A stretch of DNA of 64,000 nt from Lutibacter oricola (lineage in GTDB: Bacteria > Bacteroidota > Bacteroidia > Flavobacteriales > Flavobacteriaceae): assembly GCF_900106565.1 (NCBI RefSeq), contig NZ_FNNJ01000004.1, positions 62,001 to 126,000 of the forward strand, given 5' to 3'. The notes beneath the pieces are model-generated. The model saw nothing but the letters and a program-made list of their open reading frames with translations. It did no database searches and had not been told where the DNA came from. The first letter of the stretch is position 1, and the number at the start of each line of letters is the position of its first letter. Shown piece after piece: positions 43,035-53,647 of this stretch. Both the position numbers and the translations under genes were made by a program.

Positions 43035-44105
43035 ATGAAAAAAATAATATTAATATTAGTTTTTATTGTTACTGTGCTAAGTTGTAAAGTTGGTGTAGTA
43101 AATCAAAAAGAAATGCAATTAAAACCAGTAGTAAATTTAGTTGCAGATTTTGAAACTGACCCTGTAAGTAAATCAGATGATGCTGCAGATGATTCTTGTA
43201 TTTGGATTCATAAAAAAGATGTTTCTAAATCCACTATTATTGGAACTAATAAGCAAGAGGGTTTAGTGGTTTATAATTTACAAGGAAAAGAAATTTACAA
43301 CTACCCAATTGGTAGAGTAAATAATGTAGATTTAAGAGATAATTTTATGTTTAAAGGTAAAAAAGTTACAGTTGTATCTTCTTCAAACAGAACATATAAT
43401 ACAATTACATTGCATATTGTAAATGAAAATACAGGAGAGTTAATAGATGTTACTAAGCGCCCAATTGTATCTTCGGTAAATGAAGTATATGGTTTAGGAA
43501 TGTATAAAAGCCCAAAAACAGGAAAGTTTTATGTTATTGTAAATAGTAAAGATGGTGGAGTAGAACAGTGGGAGATATTTGAGGATAAAGGTTATATAGA
43601 CGCTAAAGTTGTTAGAAATATTGTTGTTGGCGGACAAACAGAGGGTGTTGTATGCGACGATTATTATGGTAATTTATATATTGGTGAAGAAGAAAATGCA
43701 CTATGGAAATACAATGCAGAACCGAATAAAGGAAATAAAAGAACTAAAATTATTTCTACGGAAGATTTAAATATGAAAGCAGATTTTGAAGGTATTACTA
43801 TTTACGATTCTGGAAAAGGAGAAGGGTATGTTATTTTGTCTTCACAAGGAAATAATTCTTATGCAGTTTTTGATAGAATTTCTAATCAGTACAAAGGGAG
43901 TTTTTTATTAAAAGATGGTAAAAGTATTGATGGTACTTATGATACAGATGGAATTGATGTTACAAATGTAAATTTTGGAGGTAATTATACAAAAGGTTTT
44001 TTTGTAGCTCAAGATGGTGCAAATACAAAGGGAAAAGATTCTTTAAATCAGAATTTTAAAATAATTAATTGGAAAAAAATTGAAGAAGGGTTAAAACTTC
44101 AATAA
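43035..44105 (+). CDS. Beta-propeller phytase lipoprotein
   Basis: 356 aa. Signal peptide with lipobox VLSC (C17), so it is a lipoprotein. The signature SDDAADDSCIWIHKKDVSKS, then IIGTNKQEGLVVYNLQGKE, EGVVCDDYYGNLYIGEEENA and the Tyr/Asp-rich calcium sites fit beta-propeller phytase (BPP), which releases phosphate from phytate. It follows the TonB-dependent receptor after 66 bp on the same strand, a known receptor-phytase pairing in marine Bacteroidetes. Probably on the outer membrane. It is convergent with the next gene at a 2-bp gap. Confidence 0.9.
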   Translation: MKKIILILVFIVTVLSCKVGVVNQKEMQLKPVVNLVADFETDPVSKSDDAADDSCIWIHKKDVSKSTIIGTNKQEGLVVYNLQGKEIYNYPIGRVNNVDLRDNFMFKGKKVTVVSSSNRTYNTITLHIVNENTGELIDVTKRPIVSSVNEVYGLGMYKSPKTGKFYVIVNSKDGGVEQWEIFEDKGYIDAKVVRNIVVGGQTEGVVCDDYYGNLYIGEEENALWKYNAEPNKGNKRTKIISTEDLNMKADFEGITIYDSGKGEGYVILSSQGNNSYAVFDRISNQYKGSFLLKDGKSIDGTYDTDGIDVTNVNFGGNYTKGFFVAQDGANTKGKDSLNQNFKIINWKKIEEGLKLQ

Positions 44106-44107
44106 AA

Positions 44108-47100
44108 TTATCGTCTAATTAAACTAAAATGACCTTTTAGAATGTTGCCATTTTCTAATTCTATTTTATACCAATAATCTGTAGATGGTAATGGATTTCC
44201 GTTGTAGTATCCATCCCAACCAGTATCATTAGGTTTTAATAGTTTAATTAATTTTCCAAATCTGTCAAAAATATAAATATTAGAATTTGGTTGAAATTCT
44301 ATTCCTGGAATATGCCAAGTATCATTATAACCATCATTATTTGGTGTGAAAAAGTTTGGAATACTTATTAAAAATATAGTTAACTGTGCTTCGGTACAGT
44401 TTTCTATATCTTTAATAGTTATTATATGTTCACCTCCAATTACGTTATTAAAAGTATTAGTTGTTTGAAATATGCCATTGTCTAGAGAGAACTCGAATAC
44501 ACCATTTGGAAGAGTATTGGTTAGTATTGTAATTGAATTACTAGAAGTATTGTTTATAATTTCTAGATTGTCATCATTAAATTCTGTTAATAAATCTATT
44601 GGTTGAGAATTTACCTGAATAGTTTTTGTACTAATACAATTTGATCCAGATATTTTTCTTGCAGTAACAGAATAATTTCCTACACTAGAAACTTTAAGTT
44701 CAGCTTCGGTTCCTACCAATTCATTAGCCTCATTAAACCATTCGTATAAGTAATTGTGTGCAGGGTTTTTAATGTTTATTATAGAGTTTTCAGAAGTTAA
44801 GCATAACGTAATTTCCGAATCTAAATCAAAATCAGGAGCAGGTTCAACGTTTAAAGTTACGTGAAAACCTAGTCCAAAACAGTTATTTGCTACATCATCT
44901 ACTCTAACCACAATTTGTTGTGTAAAAGGAGTTGTATTTCTATAATTTGAAGGATTAATAGCATTTGTTTCTGCAAGAGCATTTGTAATATCTTCATAAT
45001 AAGTTACAGTATAGCTAGTGTTTGTTGGTAAGGTGTTTAGAACTTGATTGGTGGCACTACTAAAATCAAAGGTTTTAATACCATTGGTATCATCATTATC
45101 AATTTGCGTATCATCACATTCATTAAACGTAATTATTAAATCATCAGGAATATCAGTAGCAGCAACTTGCAAATCTACTTGAGCTACACTAAAGCAATTT
45201 GAAGTATTTTCTACTCTTGCCCAAACTGTTGAAATTGTACTATTCGAAAAAGCTGTTGAATTTGTAATAGAGTTTGTATTACTTGTAGCATTTGCTTCCG
45301 AAGTAAAAAAAGTTATGGTTGGTAAAGGAGTTTCAGAAGTAATATTTACAATAACTTCTTCTAAATTAAAATCTACAATTCCATCTAAATCATCATCGCA
45401 TTGAATTAGCGTAATAGGGCTATTAATTATTGGGGCATTATTTATAGTAACATCTATTGTTTTTGTTGTTTCGCAATTTAACCCAAGTGGATCTGTAGCT
45501 ATTACAGTGTAAGTTCCGCTTGTATTAATTGCGGCAGATTCTGTTGTACTAATTGTTGTATTAACATTATTAAGCCAAACATAATTATAAGTTGCTACTG
45601 GGTTTTCAATACCAATTATTTTATCAATATCATTGTCGCAAAATTCTATGGTTGAAGCTAAATCAAATTCAGGAATTTGAACAACATTTAATGTTACGTG
45701 AAAACCTAAGCCAAAGCAACCATTGTTTAAATCGTCTACTCGAACAACAATTTGCTGAGAGTTGGGTGTTGTGGTTGTGTAGTTTGTTTCGTCTATTGTA
45801 TTTGTTTCAGCTAATGCATCAGCAACAGTTTCGTAATAACTTACCGTTAGGTTGGTTGCAGGTAGTAAATCGGTTAAAAGTTGAGCCGTTGTAGAGCTAA
45901 AATCAAAGGTAAGTACCCCATCTGTATCATCATCACATTCGTTAAAAGTATACATTAAACTTGTAGGTATTTGGGTTGAAGTTACTTGTAAATTAACTTC
46001 AGCAGTTGCAATACAATTGGTTTCGTTCACAACTCTTGCCCAGACAATTGAGTTTGGATTGTTAGAAAAATTAGTAGGATTGGTAATAATATTTGTATTT
46101 GCCAAAGCATCAGCTTCATTTAAAAAATAAGTAATAGTTGGAGTTGGTGAAGCTGTTGAAATTAGTGAGTTTGCTTCTTCTAAATTAAAATTGGTAAAAC
46201 CATCTAAATCATCATCACATTGAATAAGTGTAACGGGCGAATTTACAATAGGTAAATCGTAAATTGTTATTTCTAAAGTAATTGTTTCAACCTCAAAACC
46301 AATTGTTATAACTGCAGTAACTGTAAAAGTTCCAGTTGAAGTAAATGTATGGTTAGGGTTTTCTATTGTTGAAGTATTGTCAACACCAGAAGTTGGGTCT
46401 CCAAAATCCCAAACAATACTATCTGGTGGAGTAGTAGAACTTAAGTTAAATTCTGTAGTGCTACCAAAACAAACATTATTTGCTGTTATATTGGTTAAAA
46501 AAAAGGATTGTATAAAAGGAGGTAGACCTTCAACTACATTTCTATTTGGGTCACCAGCGCTAATATCTAATGCGTTGTGTACATAATTACAAGCTAGTCC
46601 ATCTGCTTCAGGATTGTTAATAATACCTAAAAAGGGTGTTCCAGTTTGTGAACTTTGTGTAATAGACAGTGCTCTGTATATTTTGCCATCAATTGCTAAT
46701 TGTACAGCACCTCTTGTATTTACATTAGAAGTGTGAATTAATACTCTTGATGTTGAAACATTGGCTGCTAGTAAATTATATTGAAAAAGTTTACTTGGTG
46801 TGGTTTGCTGTATTCCATTTTGTTGATTGGTAGTTACGTATAATTTTCTACTTTGTGCTGAAAATTCTACTCCGTACGGAATGTCGTCAGGAGAATCTAG
46901 CGCCAATATATTTTCATTACTAACAATACCAGTAGTACTATTAAAGTCGTATAATTTAATACTGTGGTTTCCTCCAAAGTTAGCACAAGCAATTTTTGTT
47001 CCATCTGGTGAAACTTTTAAATATCCACGAGAATCAGAAGAGTTAGAAGCTGCTGATATTACAGGAGTTAAGTTTACTCCAGTAGCATCTACTCTCCAAG

Positions 47101-47650
47101 AATAAAATTGATCTTGAATAAAAGAAATTACCCAAAATGAATTATTATCTGCGTGTTTTACAGCTGTAATTTTTTCGTACGCTTGACCAATTACATTTAT
47201 ATTTTTTTCTGAAGAAATAATATCTCCAGTTCCTCCATTTAGAGTTAAATCTACAGTAGAATAATTTATTCCATTAAATGAAAAAGGCGAAAATCCACCT
47301 CTGTCATCAACAGTAAAAATATAGTATTGGTTTGCATTGTTAGGTTTAGGAACTATTATGGCCGATTGTGTACTCGAAGTATTACCTAAAAGTCCAGTTC
47401 CGTTAGGCATTATTGCGTGGTTGGTATCCCAAACAGTAACTCCATCTGTATAAAACAATAAATTTCCTTGATAATCAGATATAGTTGCACAGCCTTCAAA
47501 AGTGTTTAATTGACCGTCAGTTAAAACCACAGGAGCCCCGGAGTTAAAATCTAACCCAGCAAATTCTCCAAAATACCAAATAGCCGCTTCATTCTGCGAA
47601 AATGATATAAAGTGAATTAAAATTAGTAAATATAACGGTATTCTTTTCAT
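44108..47650 (-). CDS. T9SS type B sorted giant secreted protein A (propeller-PKD-repeats)
   Basis: 1180 aa. Signal peptide at 1-18; an N-terminal ~370-aa propeller-like region (NEAAIWYFGEFAGLDF, SAIIVPKPNNANQYYIFTVD, repeated in two neighbours); a PKD domain near 390-465 (IVWDFGDPTSGVDNTS); then repeats with the marker QCDDDLDG / FNECDDDTDG; and a C-terminal T9SS type B domain (FFTPNNDGYNDTWHIPG, IYIFDRFGKLIK, ending GHFSLIRR). An 819-bp (273-aa) block occurs twice (phase-locked in the plus coordinates 45402 and 46221). Secreted to the surface. Cargo or ligand unknown; adhesion is inferred. Last gene of the array. Confidence 0.9.
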   Translation of the reverse strand: MKRIPLYLLILIHFISFSQNEAAIWYFGEFAGLDFNSGAPVVLTDGQLNTFEGCATISDYQGNLLFYTDGVTVWDTNHAIMPNGTGLLGNTSSTQSAIIVPKPNNANQYYIFTVDDRGGFSPFSFNGINYSTVDLTLNGGTGDIISSEKNINVIGQAYEKITAVKHADNNSFWVISFIQDQFYSWRVDATGVNLTPVISAASNSSDSRGYLKVSPDGTKIACANFGGNHSIKLYDFNSTTGIVSNENILALDSPDDIPYGVEFSAQSRKLYVTTNQQNGIQQTTPSKLFQYNLLAANVSTSRVLIHTSNVNTRGAVQLAIDGKIYRALSITQSSQTGTPFLGIINNPEADGLACNYVHNALDISAGDPNRNVVEGLPPFIQSFFLTNITANNVCFGSTTEFNLSSTTPPDSIVWDFGDPTSGVDNTSTIENPNHTFTSTGTFTVTAVITIGFEVETITLEITIYDLPIVNSPVTLIQCDDDLDGFTNFNLEEANSLISTASPTPTITYFLNEADALANTNIITNPTNFSNNPNSIVWARVVNETNCIATAEVNLQVTSTQIPTSLMYTFNECDDDTDGVLTFDFSSTTAQLLTDLLPATNLTVSYYETVADALAETNTIDETNYTTTTPNSQQIVVRVDDLNNGCFGLGFHVTLNVVQIPEFDLASTIEFCDNDIDKIIGIENPVATYNYVWLNNVNTTISTTESAAINTSGTYTVIATDPLGLNCETTKTIDVTINNAPIINSPITLIQCDDDLDGIVDFNLEEVIVNITSETPLPTITFFTSEANATSNTNSITNSTAFSNSTISTVWARVENTSNCFSVAQVDLQVAATDIPDDLIITFNECDDTQIDNDDTNGIKTFDFSSATNQVLNTLPTNTSYTVTYYEDITNALAETNAINPSNYRNTTPFTQQIVVRVDDVANNCFGLGFHVTLNVEPAPDFDLDSEITLCLTSENSIINIKNPAHNYLYEWFNEANELVGTEAELKVSSVGNYSVTARKISGSNCISTKTIQVNSQPIDLLTEFNDDNLEIINNTSSNSITILTNTLPNGVFEFSLDNGIFQTTNTFNNVIGGEHIITIKDIENCTEAQLTIFLISIPNFFTPNNDGYNDTWHIPGIEFQPNSNIYIFDRFGKLIKLLKPNDTGWDGYYNGNPLPSTDYWYKIELENGNILKGHFSLIRR
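44600..46230. repeat. Two-fold 819-bp internal duplication in gene A
   Basis: The marker TTGAATAAGTG/TTGAATTAGCG before the aspartate-rich QCDDDLDG segment occurs at 46220 and 45401, an 819-bp (273-codon) period. Each unit holds an IQCDDDLDG module, an FNECDD module, an FHVTLNV strand and an Ig-like segment. Unit edges are approximate. Confidence 0.75.
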
Positions 47651-47739
47651 GTTGAAAAGAGTTTATCTTTACTCTAAGATAATATAAATCTCTTATTATT
47701 AATAATTTATAATAAATTTAATTGAGATTTAATGTTGTT

Positions 47740-50526
47740 TTAGCTTCTGATTAAGCTAAAATGACCTTTTCTAATTTTAGTATTTCCATTTTTGTCAACT
47801 AATTCTACAAAAAACCAATAATCTGAAGAAGGAAGAATTTTACCATTGTAAACTCCATTCCAGCCAATTCCTTTGGGATCAATTTTAGTAATTAGTTTTC
47901 CAAAACGATCAAAAACTTGGATAGCAGTAATTCGATAAAAATCCTCGTTAACACCTTGTATTTTCCATGTATCATTAATTCCATCATTATTAGGCGTAAA
48001 AAATTTGGGGAAACCTAAAACATAAAATTGTTTACTACTTAAGTCACAAGCAAATTTGTTTTTTACATAAATAGTATGTACTCCTGGTGTTAGTTTACTA
48101 AAATGAGGCTCAGGTTGGTATATTCCATACTTATTATCTAAAGAAAATTTATTTTCATAATTATTATTAATAGTAATAAAAGCAGTGTTTTTATCTATGT
48201 CTACATCAATGCCGTTTATTATGGGAGCATCTACTTTAATAATATTAAACTGTTTTATTTTGGTGCAGTTAGAAATTTTATGGGTTATAGTTACCGAAAT
48301 ATCTTGCTCATTAATAATAGTAGTATTATGTGCCAAGTTACCATTACTCCAGGTATAGTTGTAATCATCTTGAAGAGCTGTAGGTATGGTTGCAGATATA
48401 TTTACTGGAAAATCATTTTTGCAAACGTGTAATTCTTCATTCAGATTAATTAGTGGGAAATAATTAATCTCTAAATCAAAATTTCCAGCGCCATAACAAG
48501 TTCCATTGTTTAAAACTCTAAAATAAACCTTCTTTTCTTCTGAAATGTAGGTGCCGTTAATTCTAATATCGTTAAATACGTCATCTTCTGTGGCGTAAAA
48601 AAATACTTCTATAGTACTAGAAAGGTTTAAACTGTTTATAATTTCTAGCTCTTTTGCAGCTAAATTAAATTCTGCAGTGTTATCTCCTAAATCGCAACCA
48701 ATTAAATTAGTAGTTGTTAATAATAGACTAGGATTTGCTATTAATTCAACTTTTCCTAAACTATAGCAGTCAGAATTTTTGTAAGTTATTTTTGCTGTTA
48801 CTTGTTGATTTGGAATTGTATTTTGAAAAATAGTAGGTAAATAATTTTCATTGTTACTATCGGCCTCGGCATCTACATCATTTAAATAAAAGTAAACATT
48901 AAAATTTTCAGCATTGTTAAAGGTAAGTGCATCAATTGAAGCTTTAAGGTTGAATACTCCCAATTCATCATTTGGGTTACTATCGTAAGAATCGCATTGT
49001 ATTAATTGATGTGTTGTGTTTAAAATAATAGGTTTGTTTTTAATAATTACATCTTTACTTATTGGTTCTTTAACCTCTCCGTCAATTGTTTTTGTTAGGG
49101 TAACAGTGTATGTGCCAGTATCTTTATAAGTGTGGTAGGTATCTATATCTGTAGAGGTTGTGCCATCTCCAAAATCCCAATGCACTTCATCTACATCTTC
49201 AAAATCATTTAAAAAGAAATGAGTTGCATCTCCAAGACAAGTAAATTCATATTTAAAACTAAATAAAAATAACGATTGAATAAAAGGCGGTAATCCCTTA
49301 ACTGCAAACTTTCCTCCTAAATAAATTTCACTTTCTTTAAAATCACAAGCAGTACCAATTTTTTCAGGTGAATTTATAACAGATAAATATTCGCTAGAGG
49401 CATTTACAATTGCAGGGTAACCAGAGCGGTATATTTTTTTATCAATAGCTAATTGTAGTGCTCCTGCTACCCAATTATTTTTTTTAATTATTTTTTTTGA
49501 AGCTCCAATTGAACTTCTTTCTATATCGAATTGTAGTAAAGAACTTCCTTGAGTAATTCCATCGCTATCATAATTGTTTGAAGATATGTATAACCTTTTT
49601 GATCGTGCAGAAAATGCTAGTCCATATGGATTTATACCCGAAATTACATTTGTTGGGTTAGAAATGGTTCCTGTTGAATTATTAAAATCATATAAAAGTA
49701 CTTTTCCTGTATTTCTAACTAAACCTCCTTTTGGGTTTGGCTCATTTGTATTTCTAGTACCCATATGAACAACTCCAATTTTTTTACCATTTGGAGAAGA
49801 CTTTAAATAACCAATGGCATTTAATAAGTACCCACCAATTGGAGCAGTTGCAGTAGTTTGTGAAATTTGAGGAGTAGTAGTAACACCTTCTTCTTTTACT
49901 TGAAACGCATAGAATTTATTTATAAAATGTGTAATAACCCAAAAAGAATTACCATCTGCGTGTTGAATTGCAGTTATTTTTTCTGAACATTTGTAAGCCG
50001 TTTCTTGTGGGTTATTTTGATTATAAGTTACAAGGTGAATGTTTTTTTTTGAAGTATTTACAGCTCCTAAACCGCCATTTAAATTCATATTTACTTCACT
50101 ATAGTTTAAACCATCATTTACACCATCGTCTGTATGTGTTTTTGGATCATCATCAGCATTTGATGGGCTAGGCTCATCTACAGTAAAAATATAGTAGATA
50201 TTAGGTTTAATAGGGTTTGGGACAATAATTGCAGATTGTGAGCTAGAGTTATGACCTAATAAACCTGTACCGCCTTGCATAATTTGATGGTTAGCATTCC
50301 AAACAGTTCTTCCATCGGTATAAAAAAGAAGGTTTCCATTTTTATCAGACATAGAAGCAGAACCTTCACTTGTATTGGTTTTTCCGTTAGTTAAAGCTAT
50401 GGGGCTTCCACTATTAAAATCTAAACCTGCTTCTACACCAAAGTACCAAATACTAGCTTCTCTTTGACTATAAGCGCAAGTTAGATTTAGAGAAACTAAT
50501 AGTATGAACAAAAATTTAGTTTTCAC
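47740..50526 (-). CDS. T9SS type B sorted giant secreted protein B (propeller-PKD)
   Basis: 928 aa. Signal peptide 1-20; N-terminal propeller-like region (REASIWYFGVEAGLDF; SAIIVPNPIKPNIYYIFTVD) closely similar to proteins A and D; a PKD domain (VHWDFGDGTTSTDIDTYH) near 450-510; Ig/PKD-like repeats; and the C-terminal T9SS type B domain (FFTPNNDGINDTWKIQG, IQVFDRFGKLITKIDPKGIG, ending GHFSLIRS). The C-terminal ~85 residues nearly match those of proteins C and D. Its start is 41 bp downstream of the stop of gene C, and A starts 89 bp after it. Surface protein; function not known. Confidence 0.9.
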   Translation of the reverse strand: MKTKFLFILLVSLNLTCAYSQREASIWYFGVEAGLDFNSGSPIALTNGKTNTSEGSASMSDKNGNLLFYTDGRTVWNANHQIMQGGTGLLGHNSSSQSAIIVPNPIKPNIYYIFTVDEPSPSNADDDPKTHTDDGVNDGLNYSEVNMNLNGGLGAVNTSKKNIHLVTYNQNNPQETAYKCSEKITAIQHADGNSFWVITHFINKFYAFQVKEEGVTTTPQISQTTATAPIGGYLLNAIGYLKSSPNGKKIGVVHMGTRNTNEPNPKGGLVRNTGKVLLYDFNNSTGTISNPTNVISGINPYGLAFSARSKRLYISSNNYDSDGITQGSSLLQFDIERSSIGASKKIIKKNNWVAGALQLAIDKKIYRSGYPAIVNASSEYLSVINSPEKIGTACDFKESEIYLGGKFAVKGLPPFIQSLFLFSFKYEFTCLGDATHFFLNDFEDVDEVHWDFGDGTTSTDIDTYHTYKDTGTYTVTLTKTIDGEVKEPISKDVIIKNKPIILNTTHQLIQCDSYDSNPNDELGVFNLKASIDALTFNNAENFNVYFYLNDVDAEADSNNENYLPTIFQNTIPNQQVTAKITYKNSDCYSLGKVELIANPSLLLTTTNLIGCDLGDNTAEFNLAAKELEIINSLNLSSTIEVFFYATEDDVFNDIRINGTYISEEKKVYFRVLNNGTCYGAGNFDLEINYFPLINLNEELHVCKNDFPVNISATIPTALQDDYNYTWSNGNLAHNTTIINEQDISVTITHKISNCTKIKQFNIIKVDAPIINGIDVDIDKNTAFITINNNYENKFSLDNKYGIYQPEPHFSKLTPGVHTIYVKNKFACDLSSKQFYVLGFPKFFTPNNDGINDTWKIQGVNEDFYRITAIQVFDRFGKLITKIDPKGIGWNGVYNGKILPSSDYWFFVELVDKNGNTKIRKGHFSLIRS

Positions 50527-50567
50527 AAGTAATCGATTTTATTTAAATGTAATAAATTAAAAATGAG

Positions 50568-53500
50568 CTACCTACGAATTAAGCTGAAATGTCCTTTTCT
50601 AATTTTACTTACTCCATTTTTGTCTATTAATTCAACAGAAAACCAATAATCTGATGAAGGAAGAATCTTGCCATTATAAACTCCATTCCAACCAATTCCT
50701 TTTGGATCAATTTTAGTAATTAGTTTTCCAAAACGATCAAAAATAAGAATGTTAGAAGTAGCATAAAAGTTTTCGTTAACACCTAGTATTTGCCAAGTAT
50801 CATTAAACCCATCGTTATTTGGTGTAAAAAATTTAGGGTATCCAATTACAGATACATCAATTTGAGCAATACCACAGTTGTTTTTATCTCTAACAAATAT
50901 TGTTCTAATACCTGGTGCAACGTTTTCAAAAACTGGTTCATCTTGATAAATTCCGTCAATATGGTCTAAAGCAAATTCATAATCTCCTATTCCAAGATTA
51001 TCTGTTGAAATGGTTATTGAATTATTAGCAGTATCATCAACAATAGAAATGTCGTTTTCAGTTATAGTTGCAATAATTGATGGTTCAATAGTAACTGTTT
51101 GTGGAAAAGATTCACAACCTTCTGTAGAAGTTGCAATTGCTGTATATTCGCCTTCTTTAGAAATAAAAACATTGCTATTTGTACTTATAGATAAACCAGA
51201 ACTATCAAACCATTGGTAGGTGTAAATTCCTTGAGGGTTTGTTACGTCAATTTCAACATAAGGTAAGTTTTGACAGTATATTTCTGTTTCAGGAATTTCA
51301 AAAACAGGTCTTGGTTGTACAACTAATTCTAAATGTGGTCCCATTCCAAAACACTCTCCATTATCATCACTTTCAACACGTACAAAAAGAGTTTGGTTGA
51401 ATGGGGTTTCAGATAAATATGGTGTATTTGTTAAAATTTCGTTTTGTTCTAATTGAGCATCTACTAAGTTTCTATAGTAAGCTACAGAAAGATTTTGTCC
51501 AGAAGGAAATAAAGCAATAATTTCAGTTTCGTAACCAGATAGGTCAAATTCACGTAAACCATCGATATTTGCATCATCATCACATTCAATTACGGTTCTT
51601 AAATATCCAGTAGGAAATGAAGTTGCTGAAACTAACAAATCTACTTGGGCAACTCTATGGCAGCCGTTCGTGTTTTCAATTCTTGCAAAAACAGTTGATA
51701 GGGTATTGTTATTATGAGGAGCACTAACAATTGGAGCATTGTTTGTGTCTGCATCATTAAAACTAGCAAAATATGTTACTGTTAACGAGGTATCTCCGAT
51801 AGTTAAAAAATCATTGGCTTCATCTAAATTAAAGTCGGTAAAACCATCAGTTGTTCCATCTTCATCACATTGTTTAAATACAAAATTCGAATTGATAACA
51901 GGCAGTGTAAAAACTTCAACATTAAAATTAGTTGTAGCGCTACATAGGTTATTGTTTACATTTTCGATATTTACATAAACTGTTTGTAAGCCACTAGTTG
52001 AATTAACAAAAGCTGTTGGTGTTGTTATTTGGTTTGTTAGAGAAACATCCGTAAAATAAGTTATGTTAAAATCTGTAGCATTTTGGCCGTTTAAAATTTC
52101 AGTTTCTTTAGTGCTTAAATCAAATTGCTCAATTCCATCAATATCTGTTCCTGTTAAATTAGAATCGCAAATAGCATAATTAACTATTGTTGTTGATGGA
52201 GTAGGAGTTTCAAAAACTTCAATGGTAAAGCTTTCGGTTAAATAACAATCTATATTTTCTTTATTATGAATTCTAACATATATAGTATCTGTACTAAAAG
52301 CACTACTATTTTGGTAAGCAGTTGTTATTTCATTTGTGTTAGCATCTGCATCTGCCTGAGTTGTATGGTATGAAACATTATAAATTAGCGATAATTGTCC
52401 GTTTAAAACTTCAGTGTCTTTAAGTACAGGTAAATCAAAATTAAATAGCCCATCATTATCATCATCACATTGTAAAATATTTGAAGGTTTTAATAATGAA
52501 GGAGATTCAAAAAGTTTTAATTCAAAAGAAGTTACAGAAAAACAACCGGAAGTATTGTCTTCAATTCTAACCCAAACAATTTCATCGGTATTTGCAACTG
52601 CATTGGTGTAATTGTTAGGTAAAATTCCAGAAGTGTTGTTTAATAACGCGTCATTTTCAGTATCGAAATAAGTTAAAGTATTATTAGCTGCATCTGCATT
52701 AATTCCATCGTTTACAGTTAAATCAAATGTTACAAAACCATCATTATCATAATCACAGCTAGGTATATCAATAGCAGGGTTAAAGGTAACACCAGAGTTT
52801 ACTGTTAGTGTAAAATCTATTACGCTAAAACATTCAGTAACAGTATTTGTAAGTCTTTGATAAATAGTTTGTGTAGTACTTGTATTTTGATAATTACTTG
52901 GGTTAGTAATTGGGTTTACACCTAAAGTAGCATCATTATTAGATGTATAATAGGTTGCTACAACATTTGATTGTGTACCAATGGTGCTATTATTTACTAA
53001 TAAGTTAAAGGTTGATATATTGTCTAGGGTTCCATCGGTATCACATTGTTCAATATCTAACGTGTTTCCTGTAGGCATATTAATTGTAGGTGCTTCAGAA
53101 AAAGTAGCAGTACCACTCCAAGTAATGTCAAAATTGCTTGTACCAATTGGTCTGTCAACTACTAAAAAGTACGAATCTCCATCATTTACAGTTAACCACT
53201 GTACAAAACTATTTCCTGCAGCACCAGGACCTTCAGCAGTATCTGTTTCAGTACCATTTAGCCCTGTAAAATTGTTACTTTGTCCGGCAGCTTGAGGATT
53301 TGTTGTTGAGCATCTAATTGCTTGTCCAATGTTTCCACAGTTTACATTTGGTCCAAATATAAAAAAGTCAAAATCTTCTGTAATTGCCGAGGAATTGGGT
53401 CTTAGTGTAAAACCTAAAGTACCTCCAGTATTAATATTCAATTTTAACCAAATACTATGGTTTTCTTGACTAGAACAAGTATTTGAACCACTTAACTCTT

Positions 53501-53639
53501 GTGTACCAAAGCCAGAAGCTTCTAAGTCTGTATAGCCACTATTTCCACAAACAACAATAGCATCAACACAATCGTTTTGAGCGTTTAATGTAAACGAAAT
53601 AATAAAATTTAAAAATAGAAGTAATATTATCTTTTTCAT
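50568..53639 (-). CDS. T9SS type B sorted giant secreted protein C (repeats, different N-terminus)
   Basis: 1023 aa. Signal peptide 1-20. The N-terminal ~170 residues (NDCVDAIVVCGNSGYTDL; NHSIWLKLNINTGGTLGFTL) are unlike A, B and D and look like a jelly-roll domain found in flavobacterial secreted proteins. Repeats of about 100 aa follow with the marker EQCDTDG / PSCDYDNDG / LQCDDDNDG / KQCDEDG. The T9SS domain is FFTPNNDGFNDTWQILG ... GHFSLIRR. From about residue 385 it is strikingly similar to protein D. It starts 8 bp after the D stop, so C and D are cotranscribed. Confidence 0.9.
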   Translation of the reverse strand: MKKIILLLFLNFIISFTLNAQNDCVDAIVVCGNSGYTDLEASGFGTQELSGSNTCSSQENHSIWLKLNINTGGTLGFTLRPNSSAITEDFDFFIFGPNVNCGNIGQAIRCSTTNPQAAGQSNNFTGLNGTETDTAEGPGAAGNSFVQWLTVNDGDSYFLVVDRPIGTSNFDITWSGTATFSEAPTINMPTGNTLDIEQCDTDGTLDNISTFNLLVNNSTIGTQSNVVATYYTSNNDATLGVNPITNPSNYQNTSTTQTIYQRLTNTVTECFSVIDFTLTVNSGVTFNPAIDIPSCDYDNDGFVTFDLTVNDGINADAANNTLTYFDTENDALLNNTSGILPNNYTNAVANTDEIVWVRIEDNTSGCFSVTSFELKLFESPSLLKPSNILQCDDDNDGLFNFDLPVLKDTEVLNGQLSLIYNVSYHTTQADADANTNEITTAYQNSSAFSTDTIYVRIHNKENIDCYLTESFTIEVFETPTPSTTIVNYAICDSNLTGTDIDGIEQFDLSTKETEILNGQNATDFNITYFTDVSLTNQITTPTAFVNSTSGLQTVYVNIENVNNNLCSATTNFNVEVFTLPVINSNFVFKQCDEDGTTDGFTDFNLDEANDFLTIGDTSLTVTYFASFNDADTNNAPIVSAPHNNNTLSTVFARIENTNGCHRVAQVDLLVSATSFPTGYLRTVIECDDDANIDGLREFDLSGYETEIIALFPSGQNLSVAYYRNLVDAQLEQNEILTNTPYLSETPFNQTLFVRVESDDNGECFGMGPHLELVVQPRPVFEIPETEIYCQNLPYVEIDVTNPQGIYTYQWFDSSGLSISTNSNVFISKEGEYTAIATSTEGCESFPQTVTIEPSIIATITENDISIVDDTANNSITISTDNLGIGDYEFALDHIDGIYQDEPVFENVAPGIRTIFVRDKNNCGIAQIDVSVIGYPKFFTPNNDGFNDTWQILGVNENFYATSNILIFDRFGKLITKIDPKGIGWNGVYNGKILPSSDYWFSVELIDKNGVSKIRKGHFSLIRR

Positions 53640-53647
53640 AGCAATTG

